Both the position numbers and the translations under genes were made by a program. From positions 2,641,001-2,705,000 of the forward strand of contig CM018031.1 in the NCBI GenBank assembly GCA_008638375.1: a DNA stretch of 64,000 nucleotides, written 5' to 3'. Shown here piece by piece: positions 1 to 13,232 of the stretch (the first letter of the stretch is position 1; each line of letters begins with the position of its first letter). The notes under the pieces are model-generated. The model ran no database searches, had not been told where the DNA came from, and was given only the letters and a program-made list of their open reading frames with translations. The DNA is from Nyssa sinensis (Eukaryota; Streptophyta; Magnoliopsida; Cornales; Nyssaceae).

Positions 1-3000
1 GTAAATGAACAGAGCAAAGTCGAGTCAAATTATAAGTTATTTAAGTTCGACTCGATAAAATAAACGAATTTTAAATTATGTTCAAACTTAATTTGTTAAT
101 ATTTCGAAGCTGATCGATTTCGAACGAGCCTTTATTCCAACCAATCGAGGAGTCGGACTTGCGTAACTAATATTAAATTATTTTTGACTTAATAAGTCGA
201 GTTCGAGTCAAGCTCAGTAAATTTACGAGACTCTAACTATGTTCAAGTTTAACTTAATTAATTTTATGAATCAATTTCAAATGAGTCTTTAATCAAGTTA
301 TTTCACGAGTTGAAGCTTGAATAGCTCGACTCATTCTATAACTCTAGAATCGAGTCCATCAATCACAACCTTACCAAATCAGTAAATCAGAGTCTATCCA
401 CCGACTATCATTCTAATCCATACACATGGATCTTGAACAGGTCAAGTAAGATGATTTGTTTTACCAAACCCGTTTTCAAACCCATGTAATGATGATGGTA
501 TTTGGTAATCTCATTTTCTTTCCATCAGGGAAGTTTCTGCTGTATCTGTCTAGGAGGCATCTACTGAGTTGGGAAAGAAGTTGGATTTATCCAATTGGGA
601 CCATCTTTTTATTTTTCCCTAAAAGATTCGCACCCAATTCACGAAAGAAAACGGAAAGCCACAAGAGAACATTTGGATAAATTTTGACAATGATAGTGAT
701 AACACATGCTAAAACTATTCAAGAGCATGAAATACTCATGTTGTCTGTTTGGTTGCTAAGAAAATAAAAATCGGAATGATTACAACCTTTCATTTAAAAG
801 GTGATCTACATTGATTGTGGGAATAAAGCTCAGTATCAATCAATATTATATATGTATGAGTGGGTGTATATATATGTCCAGAACATCCATTAACAACCAT
901 TTACTAATAAACTAATTAGGTCGTGATTGGTGAACCACTGATCTTCCAATCTATATATATCTAGAAAATGGATGGATATAACATGAAAGTAGGGTCCATA
1001 TAGCAAAGATGAAAGATCACCAAACACAACTTCTAGCCCAGTTGTCTGGCCTGCAAAAGAATCTTTTCTGAATGTTAATAAGCTAAACCTTCTTTTCCCC
1101 TTTAAACATAAGCCACATTCAAAGCAAAATGGTCCTAGTGGCCGTACATGGAAAGGGGGACATATGCCATGAGGTCCCAACGTTATCTTCTCCACTTTTG
1201 CTACCAATTTTTGTTTGCATATACACTAATATTGATTGCATTTTTTAACTACGAAGATATTCTATATATTACGTAATTTTTGAGTTTTATATGCTATGAG
1301 GGAAAAAAAGGTTATAATATAGTATTTTTTCTCACTATAAGAAAAAATAATATATGAATATTCATATGATGCTTATACAGTGGTATGATATGTTAGTGGA
1401 ATTCATAGTGATGAGTTTTATTTCATGTGGGTACATAGGTCTCAAATATAAACAAAAAGATGAGGCATGAATGATTGCCCTAAAAAAAAATCGTAAAGTG
1501 ATGCAAAATAGGATGAAAGATGGTGCTCTAGTGATTGAGGAAATAGATTTAGTTATGTGTGGGATTGTTTCTACTTGGAATACGATTACTAACACCTATG
1601 AAAACGGGATGTTAAGCTTGAGCTTAGGAGTTTCAAATTGCATTTTCAGAAGAAAAAAAAAGAGTGAGTATACTCTGTTTTAAAAATAATTATTCAATAA
1701 GATCGTACATCATGTCACGTTATAGTGTCTCACAATCTCTCCAAATTTCATAAGTTTGCGGAAAGTTTAAAACTTTGTGAGACAATTGAAGTTTTTTCGA
1801 GTATGCATGCTCTGTTTTTGGGAGAAAAAAAATTTTCTATAAAGGAAGTGATACAATTGAAGATTTTGACTTATTAATTTAATTGATATGTCAGATATTT
1901 TTGAACAAATCATACTGAAATGGAAGAACTTGATATTTCTAAATTAATAGATTACGTGGACACTGAAAATGTTATCATTTCAAATTATGTTGATTTTGTG
2001 AAAATAATTGTATTCGAGAGCTTGGTTTAAGGGAGATGATGTAGATCTATTAAGTCAAGCCTATATATTTATTTTATATTTTAAAAAAAATTCTTATCTA
2101 GTAATGTTGTAGTTTCTTAATAGTGGTATGTGGTGGTCCTAATAATACTTAAGAGTGTTTTGATGATTAATTAGTTGAATTTATTTAATTTTTCTAATTA
2201 GAATAGAAGGGATTTAATTATTATATGTCCATATAAAGACATATTTGAGGTAGTATGTAATTAAGAAAGTGAAAGAGCATGGGAGACAATTACTAAAATA
2301 ATAAATCAGGTGATTCCTTCTTCCCTTGATAATTTATTTGAATTTTATAGTTGGTTTTAAAATAATTTTGAATATTAATGCTATAATAATAATAAGGATA
2401 ATGACACTTATATCTCCTGAATTACTTAACAATAACAGCGACTTTTATTGTGTTCTTCAAAATTACAATAACTTTTCGTTTCGTTTCTTAAAATATTTTT
2501 TTCTCTGTACAAAATTCGTAATTGATTGTGTTAAGATTTTAACTAAAAACTCTTATATATTATATTAATCAGTCAAAATTTTTTAAACATTATAGAAAAA
2601 GTCCTTATAATTATTAGATATGATAAAAAAAGATTCAGTGTAATTATCTTTAGGAGTAAAATAGTAAATTTATACGTTCCATTAACATTCGTCTTTCAGC
2701 AATTTTAATGAAAAAAATCAGTATAATTTCAAAAATTATAAAAAAATTGTATTAACTACATATTCTTTCATAATTTTATATGTAATGAATAAGATTTAGT
2801 TGCATCGACCATTTGATACTTTACCTTCAATTTTTTTTTTTGAGAGGAGTATTTCTCTTCACAAAATTCTAGAAAACATGAGATCACATGAAATCTCTGG
2901 ACATGTCTCATCAATTCAAAAGCTAATTTTCTTTTTTCTAGCTATTTGTCAGCAATTCGAATCTTAACAAAGAGTATACATACATACATACATATATATA

Positions 3001-4837
3001 TATATATATCCACATACACTTTATAGTTTATAGTATAGTTTAATTTTAGTCTCATATACATTACGTGCAAAAGGCCAATGAACCAAAAGTATACATGCGT
3101 GTCAAATTAACCAATGCCCATAGCTGGCCTTAATGGGATCTCAAGGGCCGGTTTGTAGGCTCAGTTGACCGTAACCTTGCTGTCTTACTTGTCAAAACAT
3201 CGTTAATGTGTGTGTGTGTGTATATATATATATATACACACACACACACATAAGTCGATTATCCGAGTAATCTACAATATTATCATAAACCATTTTAATA
3301 AAAATTTAAGACAATCAACCTTCTATAATTAAGAAACATCCAAATTTAAAAATTCATTAATTATAAAGTACCTACGACCTACCATTATTATATTTATTTA
3401 TTAATTATAAATAAAGCAATGCTACTGTTACTTGCAAATGTAAAATTTTCAGAGAGGTGAAGAGATCAAGAGTTTATTTTACTGGGATAAATTTTTTACT
3501 AAATATTTAATCATAAATTTCACAATAAAAAGAATATAAAAACATAATACAGTCAATTTTTTTATAATTAATAGATAAAAGAGATTAAAGATTTATTAAT
3601 TATTAAGTTTCCTCTGTACTTTTATTAATCAATAATTAAGTATTTCTTATGTGTAAATAATTTTTAGTACAAAAATAAAATCTTATAGTTAATTTTTCAT
3701 AAAAATGTATATATAATACCTAATTCAAGACATAAACAAACTCCAACTATTATTTTCAAATAAATAAGTCGTGTTTCTAAAATCATAATTTTTTTCACTT
3801 ACTATATTTTTTACTTCAAGGATGTTGAATTAATAAATATAATTATCAATACATGTCATAAATAATATATATAAGTACATATATAATTTTTTTATTTCTC
3901 TAATAATTAATATTATAAAAAAATTAAAATTTTTATTAAATATTAAGTAATAGAATATTAATTACTCACCATTTCCTTAAAAATTCATTACTTTTTAGAT
4001 ACTATTAATTTATTAAATATTAATAATAAAAGGATCAAGTGTAATAATTGATTTATTTTTTTTAAATAAGTAACTAAACTCATTGATATAAAAAAAAAAA
4101 ACTACAAATTAGATAAGAGTTCTAATAAAAGAAAAAGAACTTTAAAAAACTTTAGGGTATCTAAATTTTTTTCCAAAAGTCAATTAAAATTTTATTCAAG
4201 AGTCAAATGGAAATAAAATATGAATTAAGTGTAAAAATAACTAAACTTAGGGGGTAACAATATAAATTAAAATAATATATTTAAAAAAATCAAATAAAAA
4301 AATTAAGGGAGAAATGGAGTCGCGTGAACTTGGAAGCTGAAAACAGTGCTTATGAAGCACGCACTTAATTCCCTCTGAATGATGAATGTCAAAATACCAA
4401 AACATGCATGCATGCATGAGAAAGTAAGGGAATAAGGAAGACGTGTGAGATGCTCAGTATGCGCGTGTGTGTCTGTGTCACTGTGTGTGTGTCAGAGAGA
4501 GAGAGAGAGAGAGGGAGATATGAGGTGAATTACGCGTAAGATAAAGCAGAATGCGAGGGCGGCTCCTGGCATCCCAATATGCAGATGAGTGCTAGAGTTG
4601 ATGAGGTACAGGGAATGTACAAATTGCTCTCTTATTCCTTCTTAAAGGGGATAGAGATGGAAAAGCTGAGGAACATATATATTTATATATATTACGTTCT
4701 TGCTTTTCTAGATATGAAAGAGAAAGGGCACCTACAATCTCCATCCAAAAATCCAAAATCTAAAAGCAAAAGAAATAGAATTAAATTCTCCTAAACGTGC
4801 CGTGCTCATTTCAATTATCAACCAAAATATTCTACCA
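1..4837. other. AT-rich intergenic DNA, no supported gene
   Basis: No credible coding region is visible; the open frames here are short and low in complexity. Positions 1-360 are rich in TCGAG/GAGCTCG-type words in both orientations, which resembles a decayed interspersed plant repeat, but no ends or target duplication were found. The rest is AT-rich with short TA, CATA, GA and TG/CA microsatellites, including a palindromic array at 3206-3251 and a GA run near 4494-4513. Confidence 0.6.
3206..3251. repeat. Palindromic compound microsatellite (TG)n(TA)n(CA)n
   Basis: A TG run passes into a TA run and then into a CA run, so the whole 46-bp block is its own reverse complement and could form a hairpin or cruciform. 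Confidence 0.85.
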
Positions 4838-4842
4838 AAATC
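4838..4842. repeat. Left target-site duplication of the copia element (AAATC)
   Basis: AAATC directly precedes the TG start of the 5' LTR and is repeated at 11791-11795, directly after the CA end of the 3' LTR. A 5-bp duplication is normal for Ty1/copia integration. Confidence 0.85.
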
Positions 4843-6117
4843 TGTTATAAAAAATGAATTTGAGCATTATAATTAGTTATTTTTGAGTTAAAATTAAAGT
4901 GAGTCCTACAAATTAATTTTAGTGGGTCCACATGAGAATGCGCTCTCCTCCATTAGAAGATTAAGATTATATATTGGATTGCTTAAAACCATTAAGGAGT
5001 AAATGAAAAATTACCTCCAAATATTACCACTTGAAAATAGTAACAAAAACTTGAAGCTTGTGCAAAAAGCTTGTGTCCCACATAGGATGGGTACAAGACT
5101 TTTTATTAGTATATATACATATACCTTGGAGGAGGGTTTCGGCCCCAGGGGCACCTCAGTTTTGTGGAAGGGGGAGGACCTAGTACATGCTTGGTTCACC
5201 ACACACGTGCACACACCGCTGCTACCCCCAAATCGGGCCGGGCTTGGGCTTGGGCTTAGGCTTGTTCTGTATATATCTTTTTTAGAGAAAATTTATTTAA
5301 AATTTTTCAAACCGGAAACGCAGTCGTTTTGAACATGTGTTTAAGTTACTGTTGGGATTCCGAAATGTTGTCGTTATAGACGTGCGTATGGTTACCTAGC
5401 ACATGCTTGGTTCACCACACACGTGCACACACCGCCGCAGCCTCCAAACCGGGCCGAGCTTGGGCTTGGGCTTAGGCTTGTTGTCTATATATCTTTTTTA
5501 GAAAAAATTTATTTAAAATTTTTCAAACCGGAAACGCAGTCTTTTTGAACATGTGTTTAAGTTACTGTTGAGATTCCGAAATGTTGTCGTTATAGACGTG
5601 CGTATGGTTACCGTTGAGAGTCTAAAAACATTGTAGTTTTGGAAGCGTTGTTTAACTAAATGGACGTCTTCTCCATGGACGCGACTATGTCTGTTTGCCA
5701 TGAACGGACATGACCGAAGCTTCACGCCTGTACCAAACAGGCATGAAGCAACAGAACACATTGGAAGTGCTTGCCTTTGTGTTGTAGATCATTTTATCCT
5801 GGAAGACATATTACCTAGAACTCGTAAGCACCACTGGAGGGCAATAAATTGTCTTAAGAAAATTGTGTCCAACACAAGACTTAATCTATTTTCTATATTC
5901 TTTATTCTGCAACTACTCACCAGGTTCTGTTGTTTTTTATTAAATATAATTTTGTTTTGTAGTTTTAATTGTTTCTGTACTTCAACTAATTATTCCAGTT
6001 TTCAAAATACTTACTGTTACAAAATAGTTTTTATTTATAAAATAGTTTCTGTTTCATTAATTGAAATTCTGTCTACACCAATTTAATTTTTGTTTTATTG
6101 ATGTACTACTACTAACA
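4843..6117 (+). repeat. 5' LTR with internal 216-bp duplication
   Basis: About 1275 bp, starting TGTT and ending AACA. Compared with the 3' LTR it has a tandem duplication: 5178-5393 is repeated at 5394-5609, starting in the ACCTAG(T/C)ACATGC segment. It also lacks about 100 bp that in the 3' LTR (11347-11446) contain a TATA-like box. The duplication explains the repeated ACCGGAAACGCAGTC segments near 5310 and 5528. Confidence 0.9.
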
Positions 6118-6583
6118 ATCTTAAGACAATTTATATATATATATATATATATATCAGTTATACAGTTTGTGATTTTACAGAACTTAAAATTTGGTTTTTA
6201 TATATCAATTCTGTTTTCCTGTTCTGGTTTATACAATTCAGAAACTACAAAACTTAAAATTCAGTTCTGCTTTACTGTTCTGGTTTATACAGAAATTATG
6301 TACAGAACTTGAAATTCAAAAACTAGTATACTATTCTGGTTTATGCAGAAATTATATAACTATAAGTTTTGCTACTATATTCACTAAAGTAATCTAGTTT
6401 GGAAAAACTTTAAAACTCAAGTTTTAAAACATTGATTTGGTTTCTGTTTAGTTGCAGTAATTTAATCTTTAAACCAATTTTATATTTGCTACAACCAAAT
6501 CCTTCATAATTGCCTTTATTTATTCAGAATTTGGTTCTGAATTAATTTCTGACTGAATTTGAGTATTTTAAATGTTAACAGTA
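6118..6583 (+). repeat. Leader between LTR and gag with degenerate repeats
   Basis: AT-rich internal leader. It starts with a TA microsatellite near 6131-6154, followed at about 6170-6360 by three or four imperfect copies of a roughly 60-bp unit containing CTGTTCTGGTTTATAC and CAGAACTT. No coding potential and no recognisable primer-binding site. Confidence 0.6.
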
Positions 6584-7480
6584 ATGGCTACTGACAATAC
6601 TCATTTTCCTACTCTTACTGTGGTGCCTCCTCCAACGCTTGTTATGGCGCCAATAACTGTGAGTCATGGAGAGAAGCCAAAAAAGTTTAATGGGACATAA
6701 TTCAAGAGATGGTAACAAAAGATGTTATTCTACTTGACCACTTTGAATTTGGCATGTTTCTTTCGAGAAGATGCTCTTGCATTGAAGGAAAATGAAACTG
6801 ATAGGTAAGTAGTTGCCGCTGTGGAAGCATGGAAGCATGCTAATTTCTTGTGCCGGAACTACATCCTAAATGGTTTGGAAAACACATTGTATAATGTGTA
6901 TTGCACCCTCAAAATTGCAAGAGAATTGTGAGAATCCTTGGATAAAAAATACAAAATTGAAGATGCCGGGCTCAAAAAGTTTGTAGTGGGAAAATTCCTA
7001 GACTACAAGATGTTTGATTCCAAAACTGTGATCAGCCAAGTTCAAGATCTATAAGTGATTTTGCATGACATACATGCAGAAGAGATGTCTCTTAGTGAAT
7101 CCTTCCAAGTGGCTGCCATTATTGAAAAATTGCCACCCCTATGAAAAGAATTCAAGAATTACCTAAAGCACAAGCGAAAGGAAATAAGACTTGAAGACTT
7201 GATAGTGAGGTTGAGAATAGAGGAAGACAATCGTGCATCTGAAAAGAATGCAGGCAAGGCCATCATGGAATCCAAGGCCAATGTTGTGGAACAAAGGCAG
7301 AATTCTCACAATAACGAGAAGTGGAAGCATAATGGCAATGGTCCCAAGCAAGGTGCAAATAAGAAGTTCCAAGGCAAGTACTATGTGTGCAACAAACAAA
7401 GGCACCGTGCTAAGGATTGTCGCAGCCACAAGGACCAAAGAAATCCAAACAAGAAACAGCCCTCAAGCCAATGTGACTGA
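6584..7480 (+). pseudogene. copia gag, broken
   Basis: Reads from ATG at 6584 as a copia Gag (UBN2 type), with recognisable segments such as AAVEAWKHANFLCRNYILNGL and the C-terminal VRLRIEEDNR. In-frame stops occur soon after the start (near 6698 and 6710) and again near 6807, 6928, 7051 and 7141. The zinc knuckle near 7378-7425 reads YYVCNKQRHRAKDC: the first cysteine of the CX2CX4HX4C pattern is replaced by tyrosine and the usual glycine is lost. A frame change near 7460-7475 leads into the protease. Confidence 0.85.
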
Positions 7481-10113
7481 AGTGGACGGCCTCTCAGACG
7501 ATATGTCAAACATGAACCTCTCAGCCATAGTCTCTAAGGTGAACTTCATTGACAGCAATACCAAGGAATGGTGGGTGGACACAGGGGCTACTCTTCATGT
7601 TTGCTCAGATAAGAAAATGTTCTCATCATATCATAGCATAGATAATGGAGAACAACTCTTCATGGGCAACTCTTCTTCTTCCAAGGTTGAAAAGCCAAGG
7701 AAAAGTGGTATTGAAAATGACATCGGGCAAGGAAATTACTCTTAATGATGTGCCGCATATGCTAGATATTTGAAAAAATCTAGTATCTGTATCATTACTT
7801 GAGTAAAAAGGGTTTCAAATTGGTGTTTGTCTTCAATAAGTTTATCCTCATCAAAAATGAGATGTATATGGGGAAGGGGTATATGAGCAATGGACTCTTT
7901 AAAATGAATGTAATGACTATTGTACCTCCGATTAAGAGTAATAATAATAAGAACATATCTTCTACTTATATGCTTGAGTCTTAGAATGTGTGGCATGGAT
8001 AGAGTAGGACATGTTAATTATGATACATTGCGTAGATTAATTAATATGGAATGTTTGCCTAAATTTGAAATATATCCAAATCATAAATGTGAGATTTGTG
8101 TAAAATCTAAACTTACAAGAACTTCTTTTCAATCAATTGAAAGAAGTAGTGAACCTCTAGAACTAATACATTTAGATATTTGTGATTTGAAATTTATTCA
8201 AACTAAAGGTGGTAAGAAATATTTTTTTACATTCATTGACGATTGCACAAGATATTGTTATGTTTACTTATTGAAAAGTAAAGATGAGGCATTAGAAATG
8301 TTTAAACATTTCAAGAATGAGGTTGAGAATTAACTAACTTGATAGAAAAATCAAGGTGATAAGAAGTGATAGAGGTAGAGAATATGAAGCACCTTTTGGT
8401 GAATTCTATTCTCAACATGGTATCATACACCAAACAACTTGCACCCTAATCACCTCAACAAAATGGGGTTGTTGAATGTAAGAACAGAACTTTAAAAGAA
8501 ATGATGAATGCATTATTATTAAGTTCTAGACTTACCTCAGAATTGTGGGGGAGAAGCAATTCTTTCTGCAAATTATATTCTCAACCAAATATCTCAAAAG
8601 AAAATTAATAAATCCCCTTACGAGTTGTGGAAAGATCGAAGACCTTCTTACAAATACTTAAAAGTGTGGGGGTGTTTGGATAAAGTGGCGGTACCTATAC
8701 CTAAAAAGGTTAAAATAGGACCAAAAACTAGTTAGATTGTGTTTTCATTGGGTATACTCATAATAGCTAGTGCATATCGCTTTCTGATTCATAAATCATA
8801 AATTCCCGATATGCATGTTCATACTATTATTGAGTCAAGGAATGCATATTTTTTTGAAAATGTATTTTCTTACAAATCAACAGAGGAGTCGAGTTCAATT
8901 AAAAGAACTCATGATACTGCAATAAGCAGTAGTCAAGGCCAACAAGATGACGATGAACCTAGACGCAGCAAAAGAGCTAGAACATCAAAATCTTTTGGTC
9001 TAGATTTTCTAACATATTTGTTAGAAGATGAGCCTCGAAACTTTAAAGAAGCAATGTCGAGCCCTGAAGCTCCATATTGGAAAGAGGCTATTAACGACGA
9101 AAGTAGAACATGATTTTGTCATTATTTGTCTCTATGTTGATGATATGCTCATTATGGGTAATAATAATAAATTCATTAAAGTTACCAAGAAAATGTTAAA
9201 CAATAAGTTTGACACGAAGGACTTAGGTATTGCCGATGTTATACTTGGGATAAAGATCTCTAGAACATCGGATAGACTAATATTATCTCAATCACATTAC
9301 ATTGAGAAAATTCTCAAGAAATTAAACAAGATGATAACAGTTCAGCGAAAACACCTGTAGATGTAAATCTACATTTATCCAAGAATAATGGCAAAAACAT
9401 ATCACAACTAGAATATGCACAAATAATTGGCAGCCTAATGTATGTGATGAATTGTACCTGTCCAGACGTAACTTATGCTGTCAGCAAATTGAGTAGATAC
9501 ACAAGTAATCCAGGTCCTGGATCATTGGATGACAATAATTAGAGTTTTAAGGTATTTGAAATACACTCAAAACTTTGGATTGCACTACTCAAGATATCCA
9601 ACCATCCTTGAACGATATTGTGACGCAAATTGGATATCCGACACCAAAGACTCGAAGTCCACAAGTGGCTATCTATTTACACTTGGTGGTGGAGCGGTGT
9701 CTTGGAAATCTTCTAAGCAAACGTGCATTGCTAGCTCCACGATGGAATCTGAGTTCATTGCACTAGATAAAGTTGGGGAAGAAACTGAGTGGCTTCGTCA
9801 CTTCTTAGAAGATATTCCAATGTGGCCAAAACCTGTGCCTGCTATCTGTATTCATTGCGATAGTCAATCAGCGATTGGTAGGGCACAGAGTCTTATGTAT
9901 AATGGTAAGTCTCGACATATTCGTCGCAGATATAATACCGTGAAACAACTTCTTCCTAATGGTATTATGACCATTGAATACATAAGGTCAAAAGATAACA
10001 TTGCGGATCCATTAACCAAAGGTTTGACCAGAGAGCAAGTAAGTAAATCATCGGGGGGAATGGGATTTAAAGCTTATACACTAAAGAGTCGCCATAATGG
10101 CAACCCAACCTAG
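7465..10113 (+). pseudogene. copia pol (protease, integrase, partial RT, RNase H), broken
   Basis: Protease: WWVDTGATLHVCSD near 7571, with the catalytic DTGA. Integrase: zinc-binding remnant GHVNYDTLRRL near 8008, then HLDICD and FIDDCTR, then SDRGREYEAPFGEFYSQHG after a frame break near 8333. The linker EAPYWKEAINDE (about 9066-9100) is followed almost at once by VIICLYVDDMLIMG (9118-9160), so roughly the first 150 residues of a normal reverse transcriptase, including the fingers and the first catalytic aspartate, are absent. RNase [20 protein letters not shown] to [11 protein letters not shown] (9529-10113). Several frames are used, so no active polyprotein is encoded. Confidence 0.88.
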
Positions 10114-10676
10114 CTGACTGGAGATCCCAAGATCTAAGTTCAAAGGGATAACCGAATTGTGTGTGACTCGTTGAGATCACTTGTAGAGATCAAATCTCTT
10201 ACTCATTCCTATGATCAAAAGAGTGATGCCTGCAGCGTTGAACAGGGTAAGCTAAGCTTTTAATGATTTTTATATCTTATTGAAGACAAGTGAGGCTATA
10301 GCAGAATACTCTTAACAAGAAATCATCTATGTGAATGTGAACTAGGTCAGTTTTATAAGAATGATAAAGGCTAAATTCTTTAGAAACACTCATGAAACCT
10401 AGGAATTATTCAGGGCCAAAATGAACACAATCATGAGAACCAACTGTGTCAGGAGAAGATTCTGTGTGAAATGATGTTGTCTTGGTTTACACAAACGATT
10501 AAAGAGTTCAAGACATCATGTTCACTGATCAATCAGTAACCCCGATAGCATTTCATAAGGGAAGATTCAAGGCCACAAGCTACCTTCCTCTATGCAGGAA
10601 ATTTTCAACTGAACTCTCTCTTAGTGTCTGCATGTCTTTTGCATTACTTTCAGTTAATTTCATTCATGTGGGGGAT
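10114..10676 (+). other. copia 3' untranslated region and polypurine tract
   Basis: Non-coding stretch between RNase H and the 3' LTR. The last ten bases, TGTGGGGGAT, form the polypurine tract that normally primes plus-strand synthesis. No other gene seen. Confidence 0.7.
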
Positions 10677-11790
10677 TGTTGGAAAAAAATGGGTTTGAGC
10701 ATTATAATTAGCTATCTTTGAGCTAAAATTAAAGTGGGTCCCGACAAATTAATTTTAGTGAGTCCACATGGGAATGTGCTCTCCTCCATGAGGAGATTAA
10801 GATTATATATTAGATTGCTTAAAACCATTAAGGAGTGAATGAGAAATTGCCTCCAAACATCACCACTTGAAAATGGTAACAAAAGCTTGAAAGCTTGTGC
10901 AAAAAGCTCGTGTCCCACATAGGATGAGTACAAGGTTTTTTATTAGTATATATACACATACTTTAGAGGAGGGTTTGGGCCCCAAAGGGCACCCCAGTTT
11001 TATGGAAAAGAGAGGACCTAGCACATGCTTGGTTCACCACACACGCGCGCGCCACCGCAGCCGCAGCCCCCGAGCCGGGCTCGGGTTCGGGTTCGGGGCT
11101 TGGGCCTGGGCTTGCTGTGTATATATTTTTTTTAGAGAAAATTTATTTAAAATTTTTTAAACCGGAAATGCGGATCGTTTTGAACATGTGTTTAAGTTAC
11201 TGTTGGGATTCCGAAACCCTGTCGTTTTTTACGTGCGTATAGTTACCGTTGGGAGTCCAGGGAAGTGCTGCTTGACTGAATGGGCTTCTTCTCTATGGAC
11301 GCGACAGACACGACCCAAGCTTCATGCCTGTACCAAACAGGCATGAGCATCTCTATAAATAGGACATAATGCACAGCATTCTGCATTCCATTCATAACAT
11401 ATCATTCGCATCTTCATTTGAGAGAGTTCTGCATAGTTCTAGTTCGACAGAACACATTGGAAGTGCTTGCCTTTGTGTTATAGATTATTTTATCTTGGGA
11501 GACATATTTCCTAGAACTTCGTAAGCACCGCTTGCGAGGGTAATAAATTGTCTTAAGGAAATTGTGTCAAACACAAGACTTAATATGTTTTCTGTATTCT
11601 GTATTCTGCAACTACTCACCAAGTTCTGTTGTTTTTGATTAAATATAATTTTGTTTTGCGGTTTTAATTGTTTCTGTACTTCAACTTTGGAACAGAATTG
11701 TTCTAGTTTTCAAAATAGTTTCTGTTACATTAATTGAAATTTTGTCTGCACCAATTTAATTTTTGTTTTACTAATATACTGCTACTAACA
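10677..11790 (+). repeat. 3' LTR
   Basis: About 1114 bp, TGTT...AACA, collinear with the 5' LTR. It keeps a segment missing from the 5' copy that contains TATAAAT (11354-11360), about 90 bp upstream of a purine-rich AGAGAG stretch. Confidence 0.9.
11354..11360 (+). promoter_or_regulatory. TATA-like box in the 3' LTR
   Basis: TATAAAT in the sequence CTCTATAAATAGGAC, a good plant TATA context and the likely LTR promoter. The 5' LTR has lost it, so only the 3' LTR could drive outward transcription toward 13 kb. Confidence 0.5.
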
Positions 11791-11795
11791 AAATC
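11791..11795. repeat. Right target-site duplication of the copia element (AAATC)
   Basis: Identical to 4838-4842 and directly after the terminal CA of the 3' LTR. Confidence 0.85.
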
Positions 11796-13081
11796 TTATT
11801 GAGATTGATAAAATAACTGATGATGTTATACATAAAGGCACATGGGATCATTACTTTGTATCTGAGTGTGAAAAAATTCATTATACACAGTATCATGGAT
11901 TAGTTTTACAGTCGAGAAATTATTCAGTGAGATAATCACTTTACGTTATTATTTAATACCGTACAGAGACGAGGCTATCTCATGCCTAGGAGGAGCAATT
12001 GCCCCCTCACTTTTTTTTATTTGAATTTTTTGTACTTTTTTTTAAAAAAAATATTAAATATAGCCATTTAATTTAAATTTTTTCCCTCCCTAAAATTATG
12101 ATTTTTCACACTTTATATTTATCTTAATTTTAATTTGACTTCTTAATAGGAATTTTATTAAAAAAAATTTAATATTTTTTGTATAACCTTAAAAATTTTA
12201 AGTATTTTTTTTAAAATTGGACCTCTTGTCTAATTTGAAAGTTCTTTTGTATTAATAAATATAATCAATTATTCAAAAATATTATCGATTAATATTAATT
12301 GTTTATACTTATTTACGGACGAAAATTTTGTCCATCCTCACCAAAATAAGACAGTTTTAGAGTTTGTAAAATACAATCATACCACATCAAATAATAACAT
12401 GAAGTATTTCTTTTAATAATTACTCCATATCTGACCTCACATATCATTGTGAATGAGTCCCGGACCACAAAAGGAAAGCTCCAACAAGGCTTCCTTAAAA
12501 CAAGGTTTTAAGGCTGATGGTTGATACTATAGACACAAGGTAATAGAACCCACTATAATATGTACATGTGAATTATACTATTATAAAGTTATTTTTTATT
12601 TTCATTTTATTTATACTATTTCAAATCAAAGTTGTGTATACAAAAAAATGATAGATTTTTTCATCTCGAATAAACTAACTTATTTGTATCTAAAATGACA
12701 AAATAAGGTGAAAAAAATCATTATTTATAGTAATTCAAAAAAGAATCCATCTAGTTAAAGACTATTTATCACGTTTTAAGTTCATTAACATACAATCAGA
12801 ATTATTCGGCCAAAATCTTAGTAGGATTGATGCAATTTGTGTGATTCCCCATGTTGGAATTTACATAAAATCAGTATCAATATATATCATCCTTAATCGA
12901 CAATGGGCATTGATACAATCTTTGGCGACTTGGATTTGGATAGTTTATGTACCGACATTTCTAGAGTGGAACCGTATAGTCATGTCACAAACTCAGAATT
13001 CAACTTCAATATTATTCTCATCAACAATCTAGACATCAATGGTGAAACAAATGAAAATAGTATAGTAATTTTTATGAGGTC
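11796..13081. other. Intergenic DNA, no supported gene
   Basis: AT-rich with no convincing coding frame. The segment near 11970-12130, with GGAGGAGCAATTGCCCCCTC followed by T-rich DNA, loosely resembles the reverse complement of the GGGGGGCAATTTTT sequence near 62385 and may be an old dispersed repeat. No ends found. Confidence 0.45.
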
Positions 13082-13089
13082 ATTTTAAT
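13082..13089. repeat. Left 8-bp target-site duplication of the hAT-like element
   Basis: ATTTTAAT, repeated exactly at 14477-14484. An 8-bp duplication is the hAT signature. Confidence 0.8.
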
Positions 13090-13199
13090 TAGGCTAGCAA
13101 AATGGGTGGATTCGGGCAGATTGAAAACGGGTCGAGTTAAAACGGTTGAATTTATAATTAAACTGGGTCAAAAGTCGAATCAATCCGAATCCAACACGT

Positions 13200-13232
<33 letters not shown>

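Larger units (their letters stand above)
4843..11790 (+). mobile_element. Degenerate Ty1/copia LTR retrotransposon
   Basis: A complete but inactive element of about 6.95 kb. LTRs start TGTT and end AACA, and are flanked by the 5-bp duplication AAATC. Domain order is gag, protease, integrase, reverse transcriptase, RNase H, which is the Ty1/copia order. A purine-rich tract (10667-10676) lies directly before the 3' LTR. No clear primer-binding site complementary to initiator tRNA-Met was seen after the 5' LTR. Gag and pol carry many stops and frameshifts, and the N-terminal part of the reverse transcriptase is missing. The two LTRs differ by large indels as well as substitutions, so the insertion is old. 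The lineage (perhaps Tork-like) is a guess. Confidence 0.93.

Noticed and set aside
890..1207. 105-residue minus-strand frame
   Set aside because: No family resemblance, AT-rich surroundings and no splice or promoter support; chance frame.
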